Program-made: the position numbers and the translations under genes
Notes under the pieces: model-generated
Told to the model about the DNA's origin: nothing
The model's input: the letters and a program-made list of their open reading frames with translations, nothing else
Database searches by the model: none
DNA from: Haemaphysalis longicornis
Taxonomy: Eukaryota > Arthropoda > Arachnida > Ixodida > Ixodidae
DNA: 64,000 bases
Assembly (NCBI GenBank): GCA_013339765.2
Contig: JABSTR010001164.1
Coordinates: forward strand, 310,001 to 374,000
Direction of reading: 5' to 3'
Shown here: piece by piece, positions 23,221 to 32,984 of the stretch
How the letters are laid out: each line of letters opens with the position of its first letter
How positions within the stretch are numbered: the stretch's first letter is position 1

Positions 23221-24486
23221 GAGAACAGCGATGGAGAGGAACAGAGAGTTGTGGGAGTGCCTTCGGGAGGACATACGTCAGCTACAGAGGGAGTACCAAA
23301 TACTCGATTCCAGGGTAGTGATTCCACAGAGCCTGCGGTCCAGGGTCCTGCAGTTGCTGCACGCGGGTCATCCAGCCGTGGAGAAGACCAAGATGGTGGC
23401 GCGGTCCCACGTTTGGTGGCCTGGCCTGGACCAGGACATTGCTCGCATGGTGCAGAGCTGCCAAGTCTGCCAGGAGAACCAGGGAACCTCGCGCCATGTG
23501 GAGATCCCCCCCTGGCCGTTCACAGAGAGACCCTGGTCCCGCCTGCACGTGGATTTCGGGGGGCCCTTCAAGGGCCACTACTTCCTGGTGGTGGTGGACG
23601 CCTTCTCCAAGTGGGTGAAGGTGCTGCCGGTCACCACTCCTCGGCAGGAGCAACCATGCGGCGCTGCGGCAAGTCTTCGCAGCCCAGGGGTTGCCGGACG
23701 TCATCGTGTCCCACAACGGTCCCGCTTTCGCCAGTGAGGAGTACCTGGCCTGGCTGACGAAGAACGGAATCCGTCGGATGGGCGCCGTACCACCCTGCGT
23801 CGAATGGTGCTGCCGAGCGGGTGGTGCAAACAGTAAAAGACAAGCTCAAGAAGAGCAAGGCTGGGGATTTCCAGACGGAGGTTGCCCGAGTCCTGTTCCA
23901 ATACCGTACCACACCCCACGACGTCACGGGCCGTGCCCCCTGCGAGCTCCTGTTGGGCCGGATGGTGAAGACACCATTGGACGTGTTGCACCCAGACCTC
24001 CGGTCCACAGCGCTCCTGAAGCAGCTCAAGCAGAAGCTGGCGGCTGACCGAGGTTGCCGTCCTCGGCCCTTGCCGGAGTCTGGGGCTCCGGTCTTCGCCA
24101 GCAACTTCCGGCATGGTCCACCGTGGTCTGCCGGGCACATGGTCTCTCCTGCCAGTGCGTCGTCGCTGCTCTTCCGCATGTCGGACGGGACCACGTGGCA
24201 CCGGCATGCTGACCATGTGAGGCCTCGCCTGGCAACCTCAGCCGCCCCTTCACGAAGCCAGCACGCAGGGGAGCCAATTACACCGACCGCTATCAGCACA
24301 GCACCAGGGGCTGGTGCTACTCGCGCCACTGTGGCGCCACGTGCAAGTCCTGCGACACCTGCAAGGCTGGCGGACGACGCGAGAGTGACACAGGCGGCAC
24401 CCGATGCTGCCACACCTACGTCGACACCTGTACTCAGGCGGAGTGCGAGAATATGGAGACCGCCAAACCGTTACTCGCTGGGGTGA
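23221..24486 (+). pseudogene. Second Gypsy-type element: integrase and C-terminal tail, frameshifted
   Basis: The N-terminal zinc-binding part (LLHAGHPAVEKTKM...SCQVC) and the first Asp motif (WSRLHVDFGGPF) are in one frame to about 23,640. The second Asp region (PDVIVSHNGPAF, with Asp altered to His) is in a second frame from 23,691. From 23,821 a third frame reads VVQTVKDKLKK, then FQYRTTPHDVTGRAPCELLLG and a GPF/Y-like and chromatin-proximal tail, ending in RRSARIWRPPNRYSLG. That ending is typical of Gypsy pol. The frameshifts make it inactive. It is closer to GC-rich tick Gypsy copies than the element just upstream, so it is a separate insertion. Confidence 0.75.
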
Positions 24487-24532
24487 CAGGTGTTGTTTCG
24501 TGTTTGTGTAGGACAAACTTGGGGGTGAGGGG

Positions 24533-24754
24533 TGTGACAAGTGTGTGGCGCCCCCCCAATCCTGATATTCGTTGGCCGCTAATTTCAGTGGCCCCACCAG
24601 GCTCGGTGGGCAACATTGTGGGTGGCCGAAGAATAAGCACCGCCGAGCACGGCTGCTCGCGGTCAGTCACCATCACCACCAGCACGCTGCATGCCGTCAC
24701 TCGACTGGATCCCCTACCCTCCCAGGTTCACGAACGCGGGGCTAAATCGTGACA
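24533..24754 (+). repeat. Candidate 3' LTR, 222 bp
   Basis: A purine-rich tract (GGGGGTGAGGGG, 24521-24532) right after the pol stop is followed by TGTGACAAG. A TG...CA unit closes at 24754 with CGTGACA. AATAAG at about 24,631 could be a poly(A) signal. The 5' LTR is not present, so the boundary is inferred. Confidence 0.5.
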
Positions 24755-24889
24755 CCTTGTTCGTTTGGTCTCGACCAATTTTTGTCGCCGCGGACAGCAA
24801 TCGCGTCGCTTCTATCGCTCCAGTCGCAAATGCGAACGGGCTTTCACACTTGCGCTGCGTAGCCACGCCACATCGCAATCTAAACCCAT

Positions 24890-25370
24890 TTTAGATGCAA
24901 GGCATCTCACTCGGCCTGTCCTTCCATCCGGCGTGCATGCGTCCGCAACCCTCCTCCTTTCCCCTCGCCTGCCAGCTGCGTTAGCGCGTTCCTCCTCGGC
25001 CATGTCAGCTGTGCGTCAGCGCGCCGTTAGCGCGCGTATGCTACACCTCTCTCGTTCTCCTCGCCATGCCAGATGTGCGTTAGCGCGCATGCGCGTCTCT
25101 CTCTCATCACTCTCTCTCTCGGAGCGGCTATATAACCGCGGTATTTGCGGCGCGCTCCTCAGTCGCTCCGTCAGTTGCTCTCGCTGCTACTGGTGTGACT
25201 GCTGCTCCACCTGCTGCTCCGATGAGTTGAAATGGACACTAACATGCCCTGCTACCGCGTTGGCTGACGCAACCGTAACCAGCTCCAGCGAATTGAACCC
25301 CGTGAGATGCCTTGCATCGCCCCAGGGTTCCCCTCGCGGGAAGATGGAGAGATTTTTTTTTTTTTTGTGA
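24890..25370. repeat. Repeat with GATGCAAGGCATC ends
   Basis: GATGCAAGGCATC (24896-24908) and its complement GATGCCTTGCATC (about 25,309-25,321) bracket GC-rich sequence with TAGCGCG words. Similar GATGCGNCGCATC motifs lie at about 32,618, 32,709 and 35,980, and the 35,800-35,990 region resembles this one in inverted orientation. It also ends with TTCCCCTCGCGGGAAGATGG, shared with the hairpin at 32,570. Confidence 0.5.
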
Positions 25371-25419
25371 TTCACGCCGCCGTTAAAGCATGCCCTGCCA
25401 ATGCCAACACAACATTTCA

Positions 25420-26560
25420 ATCTGCTATCAGGAATTTCACAATAGGCACGCGCTTAAGCTTATTATTTGTGGAATGTTGGACGCGGTCTCGAAATGTTAT
25501 TAGTAAGTACGCCTTGCTGCTAAGGTTGAGGCTCTGAACAGAGTGGACAAAGAGCGATCGTCAGTTCCTCAGGGACGGTCGTCGTCATTTCAGTGCACAG
25601 GCGCAACAATACCTGCACACGCCACGCAGGAAAAATATGGAATACAATGCGATCACTCTACGAACAAATCTGTCGTCAAAACTTGTTTTATCTCCCTTTT
25701 TTTTCCCCTGAACACTGAGTTCATGGAATGACGCACGTGGAGCGTGCACCTTTGCAAAAGCAAAACAACCGAGTCCAAAAAGTTCACGTAAAATGAATGT
25801 ATAAAGTAAACAAGAAGGCCAAAATAAAAATAAGTGGGTACTAATAACAGAAAGCACATGGATGCCTCACCTTTCTTAATGCGGGCAGTGGCATGTGCAG
25901 TGTGCTAAAACTCAACACACCACACCATGATGAATAACCAGATTCTTCTTGCTTGAAAGCGACGATTGCATAGGTCGAATTTTAAGGTATATGCATGTCT
26001 TTAAAACATTTTCCCTTCAGTAGCTGACTTCTGCAACCTCAGCACAAAGAAGCCCGCTTGTATAGCTTTCCGCCATTACTTGGCCAAGTGCGGGCTAAAG
26101 GGGCATTCTAGCACTTTTGCAAAGTCTAGGGAAAAATTTCTGCGGATAAACAACTAAACAAACAAATCTATCGCCAAAAAAATAATCACATCATACATAG
26201 ATTTAATGACGCCACACACGTTGCCAATCAGCGTTTCCAGCCATTTCTGAATACTCCCTATAGGATTCATGTAAACCATTTATCCCATCCCCCTAATCCC
26301 ATGTACTCTTTCCTCCCTATCCCACCTGCCCTACACGTTGAGGCCGCAGCGCGTTTCGTTCTTCCCAGCGGTCTCCGCGGTCTCCGTTGCTTCGTGGTGG
26401 TGTTTCGCATGGTAATAATGCAGTCGAGGATGTACCCTTTGTACGAGGACTTGGCAATACGGCCGTCTTCATACGACATCGATGCATCGCATCGACGCTA
26501 CGAGGGACTACGCGCTCGCCAAGCAACCACCGGACGTCTGTCGGCCGTCCAACGCAACGT
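25420..26560. other. No gene recognised
   Basis: Short frames without recognisable domains. No supported repeat ends. Confidence 0.35.
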
Positions 26561-26780
26561 TTATAGATAGTATGTAAAAACGTTGGTCCAACGTACGTCC
26601 GTTCCGGCTCTAGCGGACGTCCGTTGGACGTTCGTTTCAGAGCTGATGGACATTCCATAACGTTCCTCTTAAGCGCACAAAAAACCACGTACGTGCGTGG
26701 GACGTCTGGATTTAACACTTCCGTATGTCCATTCGGACGCCTGAAATTGGATGTATTTCGAACGTTCAGTAAAAATTTAC
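26560..26780. repeat. GGACGT/ACGTCC-rich repeat
   Basis: Words such as GGACGTCCGTTGGACGTTCG recur in both orientations, giving a partly palindromic block. A related block lies at 30,340-30,535. Confidence 0.55.
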
Positions 26781-27334
26781 GGAATCACAAACGTTTTGTT
26801 AAATGTTCCTACAACGAATACTACACCGCACAACCTCAGGCGCAACACCAACGCACTACGTACTGGGCAGAAAAGTATACACGAACACAGTAAACTTGCT
26901 TCACCCGTAATGTTCGCGATCCTCAATTATATGCCCTTCCCCAAAAGAGATCATCGTTGGAGTGAGTGAGGTGGTTCAAAAAAGTTTAAAAAGTAGGCTT
27001 AATTTTAGTAATACAGTCAAACCCGGTTATATCGAACTCGCAAAAAAACGCCCGCGAGTTCGATATATGGCATAATTCGATATATGCATGCTGAAGAACT
27101 GGACTGCATAAAAGCACCTACCATTTATGAAAGCCCTTTATTAATGAAACAAACTCACTTCCGCACGAAGTAGTCCTGAATTTCCAGCTTCACGGCGAAA
27201 GGCAGGTTCTGCCGCTTCGCGCAAGCCATCACGGCTACACAGTAAAAGTCGTTGTTGTTGGTAAACTTTATTGACACACAAAAAACAAAGAAAAAGACCC
27301 CCAAAGTCCGGGGTTCTGAAAGGAACAAAATTAT

Positions 27335-28345
27335 CTATACAGACGGGAGAACCTGACGAACGTGAGCCACCAAAGCTCGCCACCAGGCCACTCGGTCTGT
27401 TCCCTCCGGTGGCGCGAGCCAGTCTTGGAGAGAAGAGGGAGGAGGTGTAAGGGATTTAAGATTAATTGCGAGTGATGGTTGCGAACCAGAACAGTCCCAA
27501 AGAACATGCGGCGTATTGGGAAAGCCAGAGCACTTGGAGCACCGCGCAGGGCTGCGATGGCCTTGTAGTCGATGCAGTATGTGCGGAGTTGGAAGGCTGT
27601 CCGTTTGCGCTTGCCGGATAAGACAAGCATCTGCCCGGGGTAACAGGTGAGAGGGAGACGGAAGAGTCTGCCTATCCCTGATTAACTGTTGCACAGTCTG
27701 GCGTCGATGGAGACGGGCTTGTCGCGCTTGCGTGGGTGGGTGGAAAGGATTTGGCCAGGGCGTCTCCGAGTCTCCCGGTTGGGACGGAGCACGGGAGAGC
27801 TGATGCGCCAGCTCGTTGCCCGGAACGCCTGCGTGACCAGGAACCCAGTCCAGCACGTAGCTAGTACCAGTGTGTTTGGCCAGATGAGTGTGGAGTGCAT
27901 GCATAATATTGATGGGAAGCATCTGCTCCTGGAACAAGCGCAGAGCATCCTGACTGTCGCTGAGGATCACGTGGTTACCAGGAGTGGCTAACGATAAGAT
28001 TGCGTCAGTTATTGCTTGAGCCTCTAGAGACAGGACGGAAGGAACGGCCGAGTATCTTTTCTGCAAGGGCGGGTGGGTAGGAGGAACAACTACTGTGACC
28101 CCGCGTGCGTCTTTGGATGAGAAGGAGGCATCTGTGTACGTCACTGTTGCTAGATCACCATAGCGGTAGCGAAGAGTGCATATTCGAGCTCGACGACGTC
28201 CTGCATGCGAGGTTGCGGATACATTGATTGGAATGGTAGGAACTTTTATGCGAGGGAGTGGATACCAAGGGGGTATGTCGCTGTAATTTCGGGTAACGAA
28301 GCTACCTCGTAATGAAGTGAGGATAGGAGAAGACGCCCATGCCAA
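27335..28345 (-). pseudogene. LINE RNase H domain and C-terminal knuckle
   Basis: A 336-residue frame overlapping the RT frame end, so a shift lies between them. It reads VTYTDASFSSKDA (first Asp), SLEAQAITDAI (Glu), VILSDSQDALRLF (Asp) and LDWVPGHAGVPGNELAHQL (His and Asn/Glu). This is a complete RNase H motif set. A cysteine pattern CSKCSGF...HVLWDC follows. The stop at 27335 is the natural C-terminus of the LINE protein. Confidence 0.85.
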
Positions 28346-29495
28346 GTAAGCTGGAGACGAGTGTGTTGTGCCGCCAAATGAAGATCAACTTGATCTGACA
28401 ATGATGCGAACGGCTGAGCAGCCTCCAACTTAGCGAGGGGGGTATATCTAGGTACCCCTAGAGCCAGGCGGGTGGCAGGCCGGAGGAGCCGCTCAAGCTG
28501 GGATCGCTGCGATGACGTTAATTTTACGTATGGCAGTGCGTAAAGAACGCGAATATATATTAGAGAGTTCACAAGTCGCGTAATATCGTGTTCTCGTAGG
28601 CCTTGGCGACGTCGGGTCAGCCTGCCGATTATGTGAGTTAGTTGGGTAATTTGAGCCTTACATCGATTGAGCCACTTTAAGGCCTTCCCATTATCCTGTA
28701 GGTCGAAGCCGAGGACGCGCAGCCAGGCCTTACGTGGAAGAGGAATGTCATCAATCACGAGTTCTACTTGAGAGCGTTGGTCGCTAGCTTTAGCCCACAA
28801 ACGCTCATCAGTGACCACGAGGTACTCAGACTTCTGCGGAGATAGTGTGAGACCTACGCTTGACCCGAACGAGTGGACCGCATCAATGCCAGCCTGAAGT
28901 GTGTCGGACAGTGCAGCTGGGCTGCCGGTAGAACACCAAAGGGTTATGTCGTCGGCGTACAGTCCAAACGAGAGATTAGGAACGGAATGTAGCATACGAG
29001 GCAGGGGGCGAAGTGCTAAATTGAACAGAGTAGGGGAAAGGACAGATCCCTGAGGAACTCCTTGGTAGGAGTCCAGGGGGTTCGGCGGTAGTCCTCTAAC
29101 ACCAAAGAGTGTAGTCGTGTGGTCAGAAAATTGTGGATGTAGTTGTACAGTCGGGAGCTAGGCGTAAGTATCCGGATTTGCTCAAGAATGGCAGAGTGAG
29201 AAACTGCATCAAACGCCTTTTGGAAGTCTAGACTCACGATTGCTCTAAGTTGGGCTGCGCTCGGATATGCGTACACCTCTTGTTGGATTCGCAGCATTGT
29301 ATCCTGTGTTGACCTGTGAGCGCGGAACCCAGTCATAGTCCAGTCAAAGAATTGGCTATGTTCAAGAAGCCAAGTGAGACGATGCAGGACCATACGCTCC
29401 ATCAGTTTTCCAATACAAAACGCAAGTGAAATTGGGCGTAGACTGTTCAAAGCAAGTGATTTGCCTGGTTTTGGAATAGGGCCAACACACGCCTA
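28246..29495 (-). pseudogene. LINE reverse transcriptase (two frames)
   Basis: The upstream frame (29,450-29,016) reads NSLRPISLAFCIGKLMERMV, then SLDFQKAFDAVSH (block with the first catalytic Asp). The frame breaks just before the GVPQGS-like block. The next frame (28,995-28,246) starts with FGLYADDITLWC (YADD) and runs through VGLTLSPQKSEYLV and the thumb. The endonuclease domain and the first RT blocks are missing by truncation. One frameshift separates the two parts. Confidence 0.85.
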
Positions 29496-29715
29496 CAATT
29501 CGAACACTCCGAACACAAAAACAGCAAAAAGAACAACGTGCGCTTTTCCAGCGACGAGAGAACTGGAGTAGCAACAGCCTGTGATTGGCTGTCTGACCAA
29601 ACGGGACGTGAGGGCCACGATCATTTTTATGTTGGGGGTCGACGGCGGCTTCCCGACACGGAAACAGCCCGAGAGAGAGAGAGAGGGAGAAAGAGCGAGG
29701 TGAAGGAGCTGCACA

Positions 29716-29746
29716 TAAGGTCCCTAAAATTACTTCAGAGACCTTA
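29716..29746. mobile_element. 31-bp TIR-only insertion with perfect 8-bp target duplication (micro-element 2)
   Basis: GCTGCACA occurs at 29708-29715 and 29747-29754, directly flanking the insert. The insert begins TAAGGTCCCTAAAATTACT, identical for 19 nt to the left end of the element at 45087-46763. It ends CAGAGACCTTA, matching that element's right end at 12 of 13 positions. It is thus a left end joined to a right end with nothing between. Confidence 0.8.
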
Positions 29747-29828
29747 GCTGCACAGGAACCGCCGGGCTAAACCACTTTTCGAGGGTGTGTCGGCGGGTTT
29801 CTCCTCTGCCGCGAGGGAAAGCCAACTT

Positions 29829-29849
29829 GGGGGGGGGGGGGGGGGGGGG
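29829..29849 (+). repeat. 21-G homopolymer
   Basis: Unbroken G run inside the right part of the Tigger-like element. Confidence 0.9.
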
Positions 29850-30021
29850 CACTTTTGCGCCGCTGGCGTTCGATATATCGGTAGTTAACTGCTATTTCTG
29901 TTCGATGTAAGCGTAATTTTTGCTATACATTCTCATAGAATCCATTCCGTGCGCAAAATAGTTCGATATAGAGGTTAATTCGATGTAAACGGGTTCGATA
30001 TAGTCGGGTTTGACTGTACTA

Positions 30022-30260
30022 CTGATTGACTGTAGGGTTTAACGCGCCGACGCAACGCAGGCGATGAGGCGCGCCGTAGTGGAGGGCTCCGGATTAATTT
30101 TGACCACCTGGGGATCTTTATCGTGCGCCGAAATCTCGTACACACGGGCGTTTTTGCTTTTCGCCTCCATCAGAAAAGCGGCCGCCGCGGCCGGGAATCG
30201 AACCCGCGACCTCGTGCACAGGAGTACAACGCCTTACCCACTGAGCCACCGCGGCGGGTG
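30022..30260 (-). repeat. tRNA-derived SINE (Ruka-like), nearly full length
   Basis: On the minus strand: A box region (TGGCTCAGTGG at about 30,240-30,250), B box (GGTTCGATTCC at about 30,197-30,207), then the tRNA-unrelated body and tail TGGGGTTTAACGCG-like complement at the left end. It matches the copy at 40,760 throughout. It sits directly against the right end of the Tigger-like element. Confidence 0.8.
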
Positions 30261-30339
30261 ATGTGCGAAATATTTTTAATTGATAAGCAGAGTAGGTTTT
30301 TCTTTAATATTCAATTTACGCCATTATTTGATGCTTCGT

Positions 30340-30535
30340 GGTAACATTGTACGTCCACGGGCGGATGCCTTCGGACATACGAATATGTATGTCATTTGTA
30401 CATTCGTTGCTGTATGTCCACAGCACGTACGCAAATGTACATCCAAACACGGGGACGCACAGTGGCTGTCCAAACTTGGCATTGGATGTTCGGCTGTTTT
30501 TCGGACGTTCCATGGACGTCACTCATCCGCTCCTC
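30340..30535. repeat. ACGTCC/GGACGT-rich repeat
   Basis: Irregular recurrences of TGTACRTCC and GGACGT words, related to 26,560-26,780. Confidence 0.45.
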
Positions 30536-30952
30536 GCCAACACGAGGTGTCACATAGACGCCAGAATCCCGCTCCTAGCTCCTCTCTCTTTGGGATGTGT
30601 ATACAACCTTCCCACTTCACGATGCCGCACACGGGCCAAACACATGTGCGGAGAGCCACGTGTTTCCGCGCGCATTTTTCCCCTCTCTACAACCGGCCCT
30701 GCCGCCTTGTTCCTCACCGCTTCCGGACCGGTTTCCGGAGAGTCGTTCTCCGTATATATTTGGCTTTTGGTTTGAGGAATGATGAAAGGAAGTGCACAGG
30801 GGATATTTTCGAGCCCGGCAGGGAGCTCACCCGCATACAACCCAGTGCGAGGGGAGTGAAAGGAGATAAAGCGAGAAAAAAGAAAGGTAAGGCCGAGTCA
30901 GTCCGGGCACATGAGTCATTGGCACGGCAGTCCGGGCTACAGCCGCTGCGCT

Positions 30953-31302
30953 AGGCCGGTCGTCTTCAGGTAGTGGATCAGACGGGCGAAGACTTCCCGT
31001 TAGGTTGCCGGAGGCCCCTTCGGGAATTGAAGGTCCTCCATGCCGGCGCAAGGAACGCCTTGATGCTGGAGCGCCCGGTTGAGCTCTGCTCTTGGCGCCG
31101 CGTGGTGCGGGCAGAAGAAGCACTCTCTGGTTGCGAACAGTCCGCACATGTAGGGGAGTCCTAAAGTCCCTTGATTGGCTCTTAAAGCAGATGAAGGGAC
31201 TTTAGGGAGTCCTTGCGCCCGTGTCAGTTCAGGCGCTCCGCCACGTTGCAGCAGTCGAGCCGCATGCGAGCAGCATGCAGCGGGCGTCTCGACTCTCCGC
31301 AC
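30953..31302 (-). pseudogene. LINE C-terminal fragment interrupted by a micro-element
   Basis: The minus-strand frame reads CGLFATRECFFCPHH, then a GMEDLQFPKGP block, a stop, then REVFARLIHYLKTTGLAQRL. The last part resembles the conserved end of tick LINE ORF2 proteins. A 43-bp micro-element plus its 8-bp duplication (51 bp, 17 codons) interrupts it in frame. Identity is by pattern only. Confidence 0.45.
31162..31204. mobile_element. 43-bp hairpin-ended insertion with perfect 8-bp target duplication (micro-element 3)
   Basis: GGGAGTCC flanks it at 31154-31161 and 31205-31212. The ends are perfect 11-bp inverted repeats TAAAGTCCCTT, fitting the TARRGTYCCT consensus of this family. Confidence 0.8.
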
Positions 31303-31573
31303 ATGTGTTTGGGCCTCGACACGTCCGCCAGGCGCCGGTTTTACAAGGTTTTAGTGCGCAGAACTTTGGCGCCCGGTGTCGCCGCTGAGGAATGCCCTTC
31401 CCCTCACACTTTCGCCAGCGGCTCCTCTGTTAATGGCTCATCCGAGCCACGTGACATTTGCGCGGGGGGTTCAAACACGCCATTTGTAACAATTAACATG
31501 CTCGGCGGCGGCGACGCATGCGAGATATGCGCACGCCGCCGTGCGTTCGCTAATCCCGCGGTCATTTTCTGAG

Positions 31574-32063
31574 TAGGGTTGCCACCTTTCCCCGAAAAAA
31601 TAACCGACCATTCGGCTGGGGGGGGGGGGGGGGGGGGCGTGGTATATACATTGTTTAATTTGTGTTGAAAAAAATTGACGCCATGTTTTTGACGTATTGT
31701 AGCGTTTTCTTAGAGAGAAATTAAGATAACGTTTGTACTGAAAGTGATTGAGAGCTTGGTTATTGCTCTGTATGTGCTTCACTGCAAAGTAATCGCAATT
31801 GCTGACCCCGGCGGCACCATTTCATTGTTTTGTACCTCGCGCTCGCCCGCGTATTTTCTCTGCTCGCGTGTCTTTGCGCAGCTTGTCGACACATGTTTGT
31901 CGTCTTAGTTGTTGAATTGACACTTATAAAACGCCAAAACAGACATAATCACGACACGAGGGACAAAAAACCGGCCAATGACGGTCGGTTTTAAGTATGG
32001 ACCGGCAACCGGCCCGCTGATTAAAAAAAACCGGTCGGGCCGGTCCAAAACCGGGCAGGCCTC
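31574..32063. mobile_element. hAT-like element, 490 bp, perfect 8-bp target duplication
   Basis: TTTCTGAG flanks it at 31566-31573 and 32064-32071. The ends TAGGGTTGCC and (complement) GAGGCCTGCC agree at 8 of 10 positions. A 20-G run (31618-31637) lies just inside the left end, and AACCGG/CCGGTT words lie near the right end. No coding sequence. Confidence 0.6.
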
Positions 32064-32138
32064 TTTCTGAGACGTAGCAGATAGGCGCCGTGACCGTGGC
32101 CGTGACCGAGAAGGCTGCCGCAGTTCCCGCTGCGCACC

Positions 32139-32178
32139 CCTCCCTCTCCCTCTCCCTCTCCCTCTCCCTCTCCCCCCC

Positions 32179-32256
<78 letters not shown>

Positions 32257-32272
32257 TCCTCTCTCAGCGCGC
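32139..32272 (+). repeat. (CT)n / (CCCTCT)n microsatellite
   Basis: CCCTCT units pass into a long CT run with rare T insertions, ending in a T-run at 32,273-32,284. The Ser-Leu and Arg-Glu ORFs here are artefacts. Confidence 0.9.
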
Positions 32273-32569
32273 TTTTTTTTTTTTCGCTCAGCTCAATGGG
32301 CCGAATCAAGAAGATTCTCTAGAAAGAGTTGCGGTCCCTGGAAAAGCGATTTGTTCCTGAGCTACCATATGTCATGCATTCCTGATTTGCGAAGGCAGCA
32401 AAGCATTACCTATATGGAATACGCAGATGCAAACATCCAGCAGACCTGGTCGACAATATGGTCGATGATATGGCCGACGACGCAAAGAGAATAAAAATAA
32501 AGGAACTGAATTAAAAATGAAAACGGGTCAATTTGTGTCTGGTTGGGATTCGAGCCGAGAGCTTCCGCA

Positions 32570-32769
32570 ATGCGAAAATTTACACCATCTTCCCGCGAGG
32601 GGAACTATGGGGTAGATGCGACGCATCGGGGGTTTGCCGTGCGTTTCCGTTATGTTAGCGTGTGGATTGCTGTTGTTGTGTGTCCTATTTATGCAGCATG
32701 TTCACCCCCGATGCGTCGCATCTACCTCATGGTTCCCCTCGCGGGAAGATGGTGTAAATTTTACGGTTG
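32570..32769. repeat. Foldback MITE, about 200 bp with ~64-bp arms
   Basis: The left arm (about 32,572-32,634) and right arm (32,704-32,766) are inverted: AAAATTTACACCATCTTCCC, then CGCGAGGGGAAC, then GATGCGACGCATCGGGGGT. The loop is about 70 nt. Part of the arm recurs at 25,309-25,350. No target duplication was seen. Confidence 0.7.
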
Positions 32770-32984
32770 CGCCGACCATCGCGATATCAGGCCTGTTAGT
32801 CTCCATTTCAAATCATGGGCGGTCACCGGAGGATGTCATCGGAGGAGCGCCGGCGGAACGACCACAGAACAGGGAGGATTTTCTGAGCGGAGCGGCGCAG
32901 TTACCTCGTTTATATGTACGGTGGGGGGAATGAAAGAGAGCAGCGCAGAGCAGCGCATGCGCATGTGTTAACCCGCACCCACGC

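Larger units (their letters stand above)
27250..29500 (-). mobile_element. LINE with RT and RNase H, 5'-truncated, nested in the Tigger-like element
   Basis: Minus strand. The 3' tail has AATAAA (complement near 27,270) and ends in an ACAACAACAAC-like run at about 27,253. RT, then RNase H, then a knuckle follow from right to left. The element begins abruptly near 29,500 inside RT. Confidence 0.8.
27014..30016. mobile_element. pogo/Tigger-like element, 3.0 kb, TA-flanked, interrupted by a LINE
   Basis: The ends CAGTCAAACCCGGTTATATC (27014) and a matching inverted end ...TATAGTCGGGTTTGACTG (ending 30016) are bordered by TA (27012-27013 and 30017-30018). Several TTCGATATA words lie inside both ends. 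A minus-strand LINE (about 27,250-29,500) fills the middle. No intact transposase remains; a short minus-strand stretch near 27,160-27,230 (KRQNLPFAVKLEIQDYFVRK) may be part of it. Confidence 0.65.

Noticed and set aside
23631..24413. 260-residue minus-strand ORF
   Set aside because: Antisense shadow of the Gypsy integrase; the plus strand shows integrase motifs.
32090..32494. Ser/Leu-rich and Arg/Glu-rich ORFs
   Set aside because: Produced by the CT microsatellite.
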